Numbered from the stretch's first letter, positions 27,549 through 36,664 are shown. The stretch: 64,000 bases of DNA from Paraneptunicella aestuarii (GCF_019900845.1 NZ_CP074570.1:3906001-3970000), one strand, 5' to 3'. Numbers and translations are program-made. The notes: generated from the sequence alone by a model not told the origin.

Positions 27549-28451
27549 ATGGATCAGGATCGCTTGTCTATGGTTCGCTTGTCTATAGATCGCTCAGTAA
27601 ATATCGCGGTGTGCGGGCCATTAACCGGCCCTCGCAGCGCTTATGGTGACATGCTCAAAGCTGAATGCGAGCACTTGCGCCAAGCGAATGTGCACCTACA
27701 GCACTTCGACGATATGGCGAATCCGGAACAGGCTATCGCGGTAGCCAAAACCGTAATCGCTGAGCAATTTGATGTGGTCATCGGCCATTTCAACAGCTAT
27801 TGCAGTCTGGCAGTTAAAAACCTGTATCGTGAAGCGAAAATCGGCTTTATTTCACCTTTGTCGACCAATCCAGAACTCACTCTTGAACAAGGCGGCGCTC
27901 TGTTTTGTCCATCAGACGACGATCAATTACAAGCTCTGGTCAGTGAAGCAGAGAAAGCAGGAAAGCGAATTTATGTGTTTCACGATGGTTCACCCTATAG
28001 CAAAAATCTGATCTCCCAGTTAGGACAAAGATTCCCCGAAGAACGCATATTGAATGCCTTTGAACAATTTCCAACAGAAGCAGCAGGCGACAGCATGGTA
28101 TTTCTGGCTGGAGCCCACTGTAATCTGGTGCAACCGCATATTGCATTACGCAAGGCTTATCCGACATTAAAGATTGTCGGCTGCGATGATTGTTACATCG
28201 ACGAGTATTTCGATGATCTGGCACACGTCGCAAACCAACATGATTTTGTGATGGGGCAAGCCAAGGGTCATGAAGGCAACTTGCGTAATGCGGTGCAATA
28301 CTTGAATGATGTGATCCATTCCATCCCTAAAGACACGCCGTTCTTCAATGTGATAGGCCAAAACACAGCCAACTACCAATTTAACGCCAATGGCCGTGTT
28401 GCCAGTGCAGTTTGGCAATTATTGCCGCTGCAATCTCTGGTTAAACCCTGA
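27549..28451 (+). CDS. Cytosolic periplasmic-binding-protein-fold (type I, LivJ-like) protein
   Basis: 300 residues from ATG 27549, 1 bp after the hydrazine synthetase stop. A longer reading into that gene was rejected. The fold is indicated by VNIAVCGPLTGPRSAYGDML, typical of branched-chain amino-acid and amide-binding proteins, and by later DDDQLQALVSEAEKAGKRIYVFHDG. There is no signal peptide or lipobox, so it should stay in the cytosol. The N-terminus contains an imperfect 15-base tandem repeat (DRLSM, VRLSI). AmiC/FmdD-like sensors share this fold, so it may bind an intermediate or the product as a sensor or carrier. I know of no enzymatic role. Confidence 0.82.
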   Translation: MDQDRLSMVRLSIDRSVNIAVCGPLTGPRSAYGDMLKAECEHLRQANVHLQHFDDMANPEQAIAVAKTVIAEQFDVVIGHFNSYCSLAVKNLYREAKIGFISPLSTNPELTLEQGGALFCPSDDDQLQALVSEAEKAGKRIYVFHDGSPYSKNLISQLGQRFPEERILNAFEQFPTEAAGDSMVFLAGAHCNLVQPHIALRKAYPTLKIVGCDDCYIDEYFDDLAHVANQHDFVMGQAKGHEGNLRNAVQYLNDVIHSIPKDTPFFNVIGQNTANYQFNANGRVASAVWQLLPLQSLVKP

Positions 28452-28462
28452 TAGGTATTGTG

Positions 28463-29569
28463 ATGCAAAAGACCCATTTTGATATAGCAATTGTCGGTGG
28501 TGGCATCATGGGGTTGGCAACCTTGTACCATATCGCCACCCGCACAGACTTGAGTGTTGCGCTGTTTGAGCAGGGCAGATTAGGCGGTGGCTCTACACAT
28601 AAATCCGGCGGATTTGTTCGAGCGTTTCATGCTAACCCGCAAGAAATCGAATGGTCAGTGCAAACTTTGCGTTTTCTCCGTCAGTACCAATCGGAAACCG
28701 CGTTTAATCCGATTGGCTGCTTTTATTTGGCAGACGGTATTGATTCAAATGCAGTGGGACAGGCGCTGGAAACCATGACTCAATTAGGTGAAAAGGTTGA
28801 CGCATGTTCTGAGCAAGAGATTGTAACCTATTTGCCACAACTGCAACATCAAGCTCGCAAAACCGTGATTCACGAGCCCAATGCCGGGTTCGCAGACCCG
28901 TTAAAAACCAGCCTGCTGTATGCTGAATTAGCCAAGCAAGCTGGCGCGACAATATTTGAGTGTGCCCAAATTACCGATATTGAGCAAACTCATATAGAAC
29001 AGAATGATATTGCAGCAGACAGCCCCCTTACTCTGCACATTAACGGAAGCGAAACACCCATTACCGCAAAAGCAGTGAGCATCAACTTAGGGGCTTGGTC
29101 GCCAGAGTTTTTGCACAAACTTGGCCTTCCCAGTGACGTGTTCAAAAAAGGCATACAAGCCGACACTTATTTGGTGAATGAGGAAGACTTTCCTCCTTTC
29201 TGTGTGCTGGATTATCAAACCGATATCTACACACGCCCTTTCGGGCATCAGCAACAACTGATTGGCATCGCCACCCAGAAGTTCGATGTTGATTTACACC
29301 ATCACCATCAATCCGATCCAGCTCAACAGGCTGCCTGTTTGACGCAACTGAATACGCTTATGAATCCGCAACAGGATAAACCTGTCGCGCTAGGCGGCAG
29401 AATTGGCTTTGATGGATACAGCAAAGATTTTCGCGGCAAGATTTACCTTAGCAAAGCGATTCCCAACCTTTGCATTTCAGAAGGATGGAGTGGCGCAGGA
29501 TTTAAAATGGCTCATGGTGCTGGCGAACACACCATGAAGACCCTGTTATCAGCAATATCGGCAATATAG
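28463..29569 (+). CDS. DAO-family FAD-dependent oxidoreductase 2
   Basis: 368 residues from ATG 28463; a GTG one codon earlier is the alternative. The FAD-binding motif is FDIAIVGGGIMGLATLYH, followed by GGGSTHKSGGFVRAFH and a C-terminal CISEGWSGAGFKMAHGAGE. It is of the glycine oxidase/D-amino-acid dehydrogenase group, like the gene at 15.94 kb but clearly divergent. Being two genes downstream of the cupin-MetRS gene, it is my first choice for the enzyme that oxidatively cleaves the lysine-hydrazine adduct, as Spb39 and Tri27 do, to release a hydrazino acid. The assignment is by analogy. Confidence 0.88.
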   Translation: MQKTHFDIAIVGGGIMGLATLYHIATRTDLSVALFEQGRLGGGSTHKSGGFVRAFHANPQEIEWSVQTLRFLRQYQSETAFNPIGCFYLADGIDSNAVGQALETMTQLGEKVDACSEQEIVTYLPQLQHQARKTVIHEPNAGFADPLKTSLLYAELAKQAGATIFECAQITDIEQTHIEQNDIAADSPLTLHINGSETPITAKAVSINLGAWSPEFLHKLGLPSDVFKKGIQADTYLVNEEDFPPFCVLDYQTDIYTRPFGHQQQLIGIATQKFDVDLHHHHQSDPAQQAACLTQLNTLMNPQQDKPVALGGRIGFDGYSKDFRGKIYLSKAIPNLCISEGWSGAGFKMAHGAGEHTMKTLLSAISAI

Positions 29570-29579
29570 GGAATCACAT

Positions 29580-30833
29580 ATGAGCGGGTCGACTTCAGTT
29601 TCATCACAAGATGCATTATCCCAAGAGCATGTCTCTAACCTTTATGATGACATCCATCCATTGCACTCCCCTTTGGAAAGTGCCGAATTAGCCGATGAAT
29701 GTCACCCAGCGGTCAGCTACAGCAAAGAGCTGATAAACCGAAAGTCACTTACGCCTGAAGATGCCGGATGCCAAATGTGGCTGGCAGAAAAGCTGACACA
29801 TCTGGGCTTTGAGTTTCACCAGTTCATGAGCAAGGATGTGAGCAATTTTATCGCCATTTATGGTAACAAAGGCCCCCTACTGGCATTTTGCGGTCATACC
29901 GATGTCGTTCCTGTTGGAGACGCTAACAAATGGCTCACCGATCCGTTTTCGGGCGAGATAATAGAAGGTGAATTATATGGTCGAGGCGTTACCGACATGA
30001 AAGGTGGTATAGCGGCCATGCTCAGCGCAGTTGAACGCTTGATTGAATCTGGTAAAGTACCCGACGTCCGAATAATGTTCCTTATCACTTCGGACGAGGA
30101 AGGTGAAGCGGATGAAGGCAGTATCCGAATTGTTGAATACCTGAAAAGCAAAAATCTTTTACCTGATTTTTGCCTGATAGGAGAACCTTCCAGCCGTGAA
30201 CATAGTGGTGACGCCATGTTAGTGGGGCGGCGAGGCGCGATATCAGGGCAATTTGATGTTATCGGAAAGTTAGGCCATGTTGCCTATCCAACCATGCATC
30301 ACAATGCCGCTCATCATGCGACCCGTATGATGAATGCATTGTTGCAGTTGGAATGGGACAAGGGTTCGCCCAATTTTCCAGGAACCACGTTACAAGTGAC
30401 CGGCATCGAAACCGGGCACTTTACCGATAATCTGGTGCCAGCAAATTGTACAGTGCTGTTCAATGTTCGATATAGCCATAACTATACCGAGCAGGAAGTC
30501 AGAGAACGCATTGAAGAAACATTGAATGCTGTTTATGAAAAGTTTTCCATGTCCTGGACTCGGCCTTGTTTACCTTACATTACGCACTTGCAGGAAGACG
30601 AAGAAACGCTGGTGAAGCGACTGGAAAAAGTCATCAAACAGCGTTGCGGTCGTTACCCCATTTTATGTACCACTGGCGGCACTTCTGATGGACGTTTTTT
30701 CACAGATATTTGTGATCAGGTGGTGGAATTAGGCTTGCCCAATAAAACCATCCATCAGGTAAACGAACGAGTAAAAGTATCAGACATCATTGAGCTGGAA
30801 GGCATTTACTACGATTTGCTGTCCAGCTTCTGA
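29580..30833 (+). CDS. DapE/ArgE-like M20 metallohydrolase
   Basis: 417 residues. The protein follows DapE closely: FCGHTDVVPVGD (His106), GRGVTDMKGG with the bridging Asp, TSDEEGEADEG (Glu173-Glu174), CLIGEPSS, GHVAYP and TGGTSDGRF. An N-terminal extension of about 40 residues, Ser/Glu/His-rich, is extra relative to E. coli DapE. M20 enzymes hydrolyse amide bonds, often N-succinyl or N-acetyl groups, with two zinc ions. Its place in the operon makes deprotection of an N-acylated intermediate likelier than lysine biosynthesis. A matching acyl donor could be the GNAT at 12.7 kb; this pairing is speculation. Confidence 0.88.
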   Translation: MSGSTSVSSQDALSQEHVSNLYDDIHPLHSPLESAELADECHPAVSYSKELINRKSLTPEDAGCQMWLAEKLTHLGFEFHQFMSKDVSNFIAIYGNKGPLLAFCGHTDVVPVGDANKWLTDPFSGEIIEGELYGRGVTDMKGGIAAMLSAVERLIESGKVPDVRIMFLITSDEEGEADEGSIRIVEYLKSKNLLPDFCLIGEPSSREHSGDAMLVGRRGAISGQFDVIGKLGHVAYPTMHHNAAHHATRMMNALLQLEWDKGSPNFPGTTLQVTGIETGHFTDNLVPANCTVLFNVRYSHNYTEQEVRERIEETLNAVYEKFSMSWTRPCLPYITHLQEDEETLVKRLEKVIKQRCGRYPILCTTGGTSDGRFFTDICDQVVELGLPNKTIHQVNERVKVSDIIELEGIYYDLLSSF

Positions 30834-30853
30834 GCAATTGGGAGTTTTGGGAT

Positions 30854-32023
30854 TTGAAATTTGTCATTAAATTATTGTGTGGTCTGTCGGTTGTGGGCGT
30901 AATTGCCTACTTCGCCATGCAAGATACCAACGCGCTGGTTTTCGACAATGCCTATATCAGCGGTCGTACCCTGACAATCACCGCCAACAACAATGGTCGT
31001 TTGGAGCTTATTGGCAACCTGAAAGACAAGCGCCTGAAAAAAGGCCAAATCATTGCCTACGTCAACCCAACCATCAACGAGTTGGAAATTGACGAGTTAC
31101 AGGAAGAACTGCGTTTAAGCTTAAATGAAGAACTCAAAACCTGCCTGCAAAAAGACGTAACCGTACTGAAACGCACTGTGGAAGAGCTGGATTTGGAACT
31201 GTCGCAGAAAAAATTAAAGCGTTTAACGTCGCTGTCTAAAACGGCTGCGGTTTCTGATGAAGCTGTGGATCAGGCTGATATCGAATTCCATCGCTCGCAG
31301 CAGTTAATCAAAATCCGTGAGAAAGAACACCAAATCGACACGCTCGATAATCATTTTGAGATCCTGCAACGCCCTCGCATCAGCTTATTGCTGGCGCGAT
31401 TGAAGAAAGCATTTTTTACTCGTGAACAACTGATTATTCGCGCCCCTTACGATGGCTATGTTTACGAATACTACGTTTACAACGGTCAGCAAGTGGAATT
31501 GGGCGACAAGCTGGTGCTGTTCGTACCGAAAGAAGACATGATCGTTGAAGCCAACGTACTGGAATCAAAACTGGATATGATCCGCCCGAATGACCCGGTT
31601 GAAGTTACGTCATTCGTATTCGGTAAAGAGCGTATTTTTGAAGGCAGTATCATTTCGGTGGTTCCTTCCGCTACCTCAACCTTCGCCGGATTACCACGTA
31701 ATATCAGCGACTCTAACTGGGTTAAGGTTGAGCAACGTGTGCCCGTGCGTATTCTGCTTCAAGGCTCGGAAAAAGAGCTGGACATGCTGCCCATCGGCAG
31801 CTCGGTTGAAGTGAAAATGAATCTGGAACAACCCACTCACTACACTTCGGTGCAAGCCAGTTCGGAACCTGAGCCAGCAGCGCCGACAGAGCTACAGCTT
31901 GGCATCAATGCGGCCGAGCCAGACCCGAAATGGCTGCGTGAGTATAAAGATCGGCTTAGTCTTATCATTGATGAAACCAGAAAAGCACAAGAGGCCGTCT
32001 CCCCCAACGAGTGCGTAATATGA
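30854..32023 (+). CDS. HlyD/EmrA-type membrane fusion protein
   Basis: 389 residues from a TTG start with GGGAGTTTTGGGA upstream; no suitable ATG is nearby. One N-terminal transmembrane helix (about 5-22), a split lipoyl/barrel-sandwich domain (VFDNAYISGRTLTITANNNGRL and IIRAPYDGYVYEYYVYNGQQV), and a coiled-coil hairpin between about residues 75 and 180. It would bridge the inner-membrane transporter encoded next to an outer-membrane TolC-like channel, which is not in this window. The overlap with the MFS gene fixes the pairing. Confidence 0.9.
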   Translation: MKFVIKLLCGLSVVGVIAYFAMQDTNALVFDNAYISGRTLTITANNNGRLELIGNLKDKRLKKGQIIAYVNPTINELEIDELQEELRLSLNEELKTCLQKDVTVLKRTVEELDLELSQKKLKRLTSLSKTAAVSDEAVDQADIEFHRSQQLIKIREKEHQIDTLDNHFEILQRPRISLLLARLKKAFFTREQLIIRAPYDGYVYEYYVYNGQQVELGDKLVLFVPKEDMIVEANVLESKLDMIRPNDPVEVTSFVFGKERIFEGSIISVVPSATSTFAGLPRNISDSNWVKVEQRVPVRILLQGSEKELDMLPIGSSVEVKMNLEQPTHYTSVQASSEPEPAAPTELQLGINAAEPDPKWLREYKDRLSLIIDETRKAQEAVSPNECVI

Positions 32024-33501
32024 AGAACAGCTTGCAAGTATGGGCAGCGGTATGCAGTCTCTATATGATTCTGTTTACCCAAATGCTCGATACTTCCATA
32101 GCTATTTTGTCGTTATTGGTCATCTCCATTGACCTGCATCTGGATGTATACCAATCCGCCGGGATCATGACCTTTTACGGTGTCGGGCTGGTTATCGCAT
32201 TTCCTATGGGCGCCTTCCTGACCAAGTTCTGGAGTGAAGGCTTGCTGTTTATTATCGGCTGCCTGATCTTTATGGTCACATCACTGGCCTGTGGCCTTGC
32301 TCAGAATTCCGATCTGTTTCTGTTCTTCCGCTTTATTCAAGGTATTGGCGCAGGATTCAGCGTGGTGGTTTGCCAGTCGTTAATGATTAAAGTATTAGGC
32401 GACGATAAACGCCCGTTAGCCTTATCTCTCACCATGAGCGCAGTTACGCTAGCACCGGTTTTTGGCCCTTTAATTGGCAGCATTATTACTGAATATCTGG
32501 ATTGGCGCTGGCTATTCCTGAGCAACGTGCCTTTATGTGCCATTGGTGTGTTTTTTGTGGTGTCTTATCTGGAATTCAGCGTTAAGAAAGACGAAAAGTT
32601 CCAGCGAGGCTACTTTGTATCACTGCTGTTGTTCTCCGTATTTGTATCCACGGTTCAATTCATCTTTGATTTTGGTGAGAAATTCGGTTGGTTCAAATCT
32701 TTCGAGATCCAGACCGCATTGGCTATAGCAATGTCGGTGGCGATTCTGTTCTACTTTTCCAACCGACGCGAAACCGCTCAGATCTTCAATTTCAAACTGC
32801 TTTCAGAGCCTGGCTATGGCTTACCCACTCTGGTGCTGACATTCGGCAACGGTTTGATCGTGTCGTCACTGGTAATTTTGCCTATTTGGCTTCAAACCGA
32901 TTATGGCCTGTCGATTATTCAGGCGGGCTTGATTGTGTCGGTTGCCAGTGCTTTGGCGGCGGTGATATCGCCCATGATAGGTAAGTATTACCCGGAAAAA
33001 TATTATGTGCCGTTGTCGCTGTTTAGTGTCAGTGCCACCGCTTGCGCTTTCTTCGCCATGTCGCGCTTCTCGCCCGACACCTCGCAAGAATACATTGTGT
33101 TCACCCGCATTATTGCAGGATTAGGTATCGCCACCTTTACTGCGCCACTGCTGACAGTTTCCTTTAAAAAGCTGGCGGTGGAAGAAATCACCAAGGCAAA
33201 TTCGCTATCGCTGACCATGCGCTTATATTCAGCAAACCTGTTCATCACCTTGTCGTTGTTGATATGGAAGCACAAGCAATCGGAACTCTACAGCACCATT
33301 ACACATGGCGTAGACCGAGCTTATATTATGAATGCATTGGAAAATGGGATTTCAACCGGATTCGGGCATATTGCCAGCACGTTGCGCGTTGATGCCATGA
33401 GCCAGATTATGCTGTATTTCGGTATCGCCTTTGCGATAGCCATTATCCCTGTTGGCTACCTGAAATTTCACTTTAGAGTAGAAGAGAAAGCGGCTGATTA
33501 A
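32020..33501 (+). CDS. MFS drug exporter, DHA2 (EmrB/QacA-like)
   Basis: 493 residues from ATG 32020, overlapping the HlyD stop by four bases (ATGA). About 14 hydrophobic segments are seen, as in the DHA2 family. LDTSIAILSLLVISIDL in helix 1, RFIQGIGAGFSVVVCQSLM, and APVFGPLIGSIITEYLDWRWLFLSNVPL (motif C plus helix 5) are typical. It uses the proton gradient to export small molecules. As the last gene of the cluster it is the likely exporter, and perhaps self-resistance determinant, for the product. The stop lies 40 bp from the convergent HDOD gene. Confidence 0.92.
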   Translation: MKNSLQVWAAVCSLYMILFTQMLDTSIAILSLLVISIDLHLDVYQSAGIMTFYGVGLVIAFPMGAFLTKFWSEGLLFIIGCLIFMVTSLACGLAQNSDLFLFFRFIQGIGAGFSVVVCQSLMIKVLGDDKRPLALSLTMSAVTLAPVFGPLIGSIITEYLDWRWLFLSNVPLCAIGVFFVVSYLEFSVKKDEKFQRGYFVSLLLFSVFVSTVQFIFDFGEKFGWFKSFEIQTALAIAMSVAILFYFSNRRETAQIFNFKLLSEPGYGLPTLVLTFGNGLIVSSLVILPIWLQTDYGLSIIQAGLIVSVASALAAVISPMIGKYYPEKYYVPLSLFSVSATACAFFAMSRFSPDTSQEYIVFTRIIAGLGIATFTAPLLTVSFKKLAVEEITKANSLSLTMRLYSANLFITLSLLIWKHKQSELYSTITHGVDRAYIMNALENGISTGFGHIASTLRVDAMSQIMLYFGIAFAIAIIPVGYLKFHFRVEEKAAD

Positions 33502-33541
33502 CACTAAGCAGAACTGAGTAGAAAATACGCTCAGCGCATGA

Positions 33542-34375
33542 TCAGATAAAAATATCTCTCACCGTTGCCAAACGATCCTTATATTCGTTGCTTTGAAACA
33601 TATCCATATCTTCAATAACACGTTTTTGCATACACACATTAATCACTGAATTTTTCTTGGACTCAATGAAGCCAGCAGCAACCGCGCCCATGCGTACAAA
33701 ATCAAGATAGCTTACTTTGTCCGACTGCACTTTCATATCACGCCAACTTTCGGCGACTTGAACGAACTCGTCACCAAACCCCCATTCACGGGTAATAGCA
33801 CCGCCAATGCGTCCAGCCAGTTTCTGAATGGCCTGATTTAAAAACTTGGGATCAGCAAACTCATTATGGCGCTCTGCTTCAGTTAAAATAGGCAGCACGC
33901 CGATATTGTGCATTAACGCCGCCAACGTCATCACATCAATGTTAAGGCCTTTCACCTGATGACGTTCAGAATATGCTTGAAATACAGCCAATGAATTCGC
34001 GACCACCTTAACACTGCGATCCCAAACCTGGTTCAGATAAGTCTTCACCACCTCATTCTTGCTTACGAATAGCTGCTCCATCGCCAAAGCAGTGGCAATG
34101 TTTTTGATTTGAGTTAATCCAATTCGGGTAACGGCCTGTTGCAAAGATTCAGCACGAATAGAACGACCAAGATAAGCACTGTTGGCAAGCTTGATAATAC
34201 GAGCACTTAAAGAAGGATCCAAGGCAATGACTTCCGCCATTTTACTCAAACTCACTGTTGGATTTTCAGCGGTTTTACGTACCTTTAATGCGATAGCCGG
34301 AAGCGTAGGAAGCACCAGAGTATCGTTGTTTATTTTTTCAACTAAAATCGTTAATAAGGTGTTTTCCGTTGACAT
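33542..34375 (-). CDS. HDOD domain protein
   Basis: 277 residues; nearly the whole protein is one HDOD domain (LPTLPAIALKVRKTAENP, then LDPSLSARIIKLANSAYLGR, and LAALMHNIGVLPIL). HDOD proteins are HD-domain relatives that lack the catalytic metal residues and serve as regulatory scaffolds in signalling, motility and biofilm control. It is monocistronic and convergent with the MFS gene, so it marks the right boundary of the biosynthetic cluster. The partner is unknown. Confidence 0.9.
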   Translation of the reverse strand: MSTENTLLTILVEKINNDTLVLPTLPAIALKVRKTAENPTVSLSKMAEVIALDPSLSARIIKLANSAYLGRSIRAESLQQAVTRIGLTQIKNIATALAMEQLFVSKNEVVKTYLNQVWDRSVKVVANSLAVFQAYSERHQVKGLNIDVMTLAALMHNIGVLPILTEAERHNEFADPKFLNQAIQKLAGRIGGAITREWGFGDEFVQVAESWRDMKVQSDKVSYLDFVRMGAVAAGFIESKKNSVINVCMQKRVIEDMDMFQSNEYKDRLATVRDIFI

Positions 34376-34732
34376 CTTTCGACCTAAATTATTGAGCGAT
34401 AAGCAATTTCCAAACGCGCAACGACAAAGAATAATTCACGCTGAAAACCCAATTAAAAACTCGCCCTAAAAAATAACCTAATCAGAATTTGTTTACTGGC
34501 TAGTATCCGCATATTAAAACAGAAGTAAATAGCGCTAACCGCTTCCAGGTATAATTACAGATATCCAATAGCGATGCCTTATTCCGAATTCAGCAAGAAG
34601 ATAATACAAAGCCTTTTCATTACAGCCCAACAACGGCAGAATAGGCTCACATAGCACTCTGTTCTAGCCGATGCTTCATGTGGCAAGTTCAGAATCGATA
34701 CCATAATTATAATCAAATCGGGAACGTTCAGA
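34376..34732. other. Divergent intergenic region, HDOD / metallopeptidase
   Basis: 357 bp without a gene. TATAAT at 34708-34713, 20 bases before the lipoprotein start, may be a -10 element, but the spacing leaves a very short leader and the -35 is poor. Nothing else was recognised. Confidence 0.4.
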
Positions 34733-36415
34733 ATGAAAAAACACTTACTCGGCACAGCACTCATTGCCGGTGGTCTCATCTTAAGCGGCTGCGGTCAGGC
34801 TCCAACCACTGAAAACAAGCCAGCAACCGTTGCAGAAAGTAAAAGTGAAGCCCTGACTTTAAAACCAGAATTTAAGTCTCGTTTAGACATCTACCGCCCG
34901 GTAGAACTGACATCTGACATTTCTAAACTGAGCGATAACCAAAAGGCCATGCTAGCTATTTTGATCGACGCATCAGAAATTATGGACGACCTGTTCTGGA
35001 AACAATCCTACGGTAAAGATTATCAGGATATGTTGAACAAAATCGCCGATCCTGAAACCAGAAAGTTCACCGTCATCAATTACGGCCCCTGGGATCGCCT
35101 GCAAGGTGATGAAGCATTCCTGACTGGCGTTGAAGAAAAGCCACTCGGCGCACAGTTCTACCCTGCCGATATGACCAAAGAAGAGCTGCAAAACAGCGGC
35201 TTAAAAGACGCTCGGGGCTTGTATTCCATGATTGTTCGTGGTGACGATGGCAAATTAGCCAGCGTGCCTTTCTCTGAATACTTCAATGAAGAATTGACTC
35301 GCGCAGCCAAACTACTGCAACAAGCGGCTGAACTGGCTGACAACAAAGAATTCGCTAACTACCTGAACATGCGCGCCAAAGCCTTGTTAACCGATGATTA
35401 CCAAGCCTCTGACTTCGCATGGATGGACATGAAAACCAACCCAATCGAATTGGTATACGGCCCTATCGAAACCTACGAAGACCAATTGTTCGGCTACCGC
35501 GCCAGCTTCGAAGCTTATGTCCTGCTGAAAGATTTGGATTGGAGCGCGCGTTTAGCCAAATACGCAGCCTTCTTGCCAGAATTACAACGCGGCTTGCCAG
35601 TTGATAACAAATACAAACAAGAAATGCCAGGTGCCAATGCCGACCTGAACGCCTATGACGTAATCTACTACGCAGGCCATTCCAACGCAGGCAGCAAAAC
35701 CATCGCCATTAACTTGCCAAACGACGAACAGGTTCAATTACAAAAAGGCACTCGCCGCCTACAGTTGAAAAACGCCATGCGCGCCAAGTTCGACAACATT
35801 CTGGTGCCAATCGCAGACCAGTTAATCGTGCCAGAACAGCGTAAACACATCACCTTCGATGCCTTCTTTGCCAACACCATGTTCCACGAAGTAGCGCACG
35901 GCCTGGGCATCAAGAACACATTGAACGACAAAGGCACAGTACGCCAGGCACTACAAGAACACGCATCAGCCCTGGAAGAAGGTAAAGCCGACATTCTAGG
36001 CTTATACATGGTTCGCCAATTGTTGGAAAAAGGTGAAATCACCGAAGGCGTATTAGCTGACTACTACGTGACCTTTATGGCAGGTATCTTCCGTTCATCA
36101 CGCTTTGGCGCATCCAGCGCACACGGCAGAGCCAACATGGTTCGCTTCAACTACTTCCAGGATCAAGGCGTATTCGAGCGCAATGAACAAGGTTTTTACA
36201 AAGTCAACCTGGACAAAATGGGCGCAGCAGTAGATAGCCTGTCTGAACTAATTCTGACCCTGCAAGGCAACGGCGACTACGAAGGCGTAGACAAATTAGT
36301 GAAAGAAAAAGGCATCATCGGCGACCTGCTACAAGCCGACCTGGATAAACTGGCCAACGCCAACATCCCGGTAGACATCACCTTCAAACAAGGCAAGGAC
36401 GTGATGGGATTGTAA
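34733..36415 (+). CDS. Lipoprotein metallopeptidase, M49-like
   Basis: 560 residues with a lipoprotein signal (LILSGC, Cys20). The zinc motif is HEVAH (385-389) with a second acidic motif EEGKAD (415-420), the HExxH...EExxAD spacing used by M49 dipeptidyl-peptidase III-like proteins without the extra residue of the classical HExxxH. It should hydrolyse peptides in the periplasm or at the outer membrane. Related proteins in gammaproteobacteria are annotated as zinc-dependent hydrolases. Codon use is strikingly biased to frequent codons, as for a highly expressed gene. It stands alone and ends at a strong terminator. Confidence 0.85.
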   Translation: MKKHLLGTALIAGGLILSGCGQAPTTENKPATVAESKSEALTLKPEFKSRLDIYRPVELTSDISKLSDNQKAMLAILIDASEIMDDLFWKQSYGKDYQDMLNKIADPETRKFTVINYGPWDRLQGDEAFLTGVEEKPLGAQFYPADMTKEELQNSGLKDARGLYSMIVRGDDGKLASVPFSEYFNEELTRAAKLLQQAAELADNKEFANYLNMRAKALLTDDYQASDFAWMDMKTNPIELVYGPIETYEDQLFGYRASFEAYVLLKDLDWSARLAKYAAFLPELQRGLPVDNKYKQEMPGANADLNAYDVIYYAGHSNAGSKTIAINLPNDEQVQLQKGTRRLQLKNAMRAKFDNILVPIADQLIVPEQRKHITFDAFFANTMFHEVAHGLGIKNTLNDKGTVRQALQEHASALEEGKADILGLYMVRQLLEKGEITEGVLADYYVTFMAGIFRSSRFGASSAHGRANMVRFNYFQDQGVFERNEQGFYKVNLDKMGAAVDSLSELILTLQGNGDYEGVDKLVKEKGIIGDLLQADLDKLANANIPVDITFKQGKDVMGL

Positions 36416-36480
36416 GGCTGCTTTGAGTAGAACAGCTATTTGAATAGACCTGCTGTTTAAATAAAAATGTAGATGTTAGA

Positions 36481-36504
36481 AACCGGAGCTTGCTCCGGTT
36501 TTTT
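36481..36504 (+). terminator. Rho-independent terminator after metallopeptidase
   Basis: AACCGGAGC, TT, GCTCCGGTT, then TTTT: a perfect 9-bp stem with a T run, 65 bp after the stop codon. The same stem recurs at 43532-43551. Confidence 0.9.
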
Positions 36505-36664
36505 GTGATAATAGATATTACGCCTAGCCAACCTCACACTTGGACAATATAATACACTTAAATCAAAAATAATATTCGATGAAAAATTCAAATTGAGCTT
36601 GTCAAACACAAAGACTCAAAAGCTTTATGGATTTAGTTGATTAGTTAAATCACCAAGGAAACGC

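Noticed and set aside
17003..30833. Lysine/diaminopimelate biosynthesis operon (dapA and dapE)
   Set aside because: The DapA-like protein has altered active-site residues, the genes are 12 kb apart, and all neighbours are ligases, flavoproteins and transporters.
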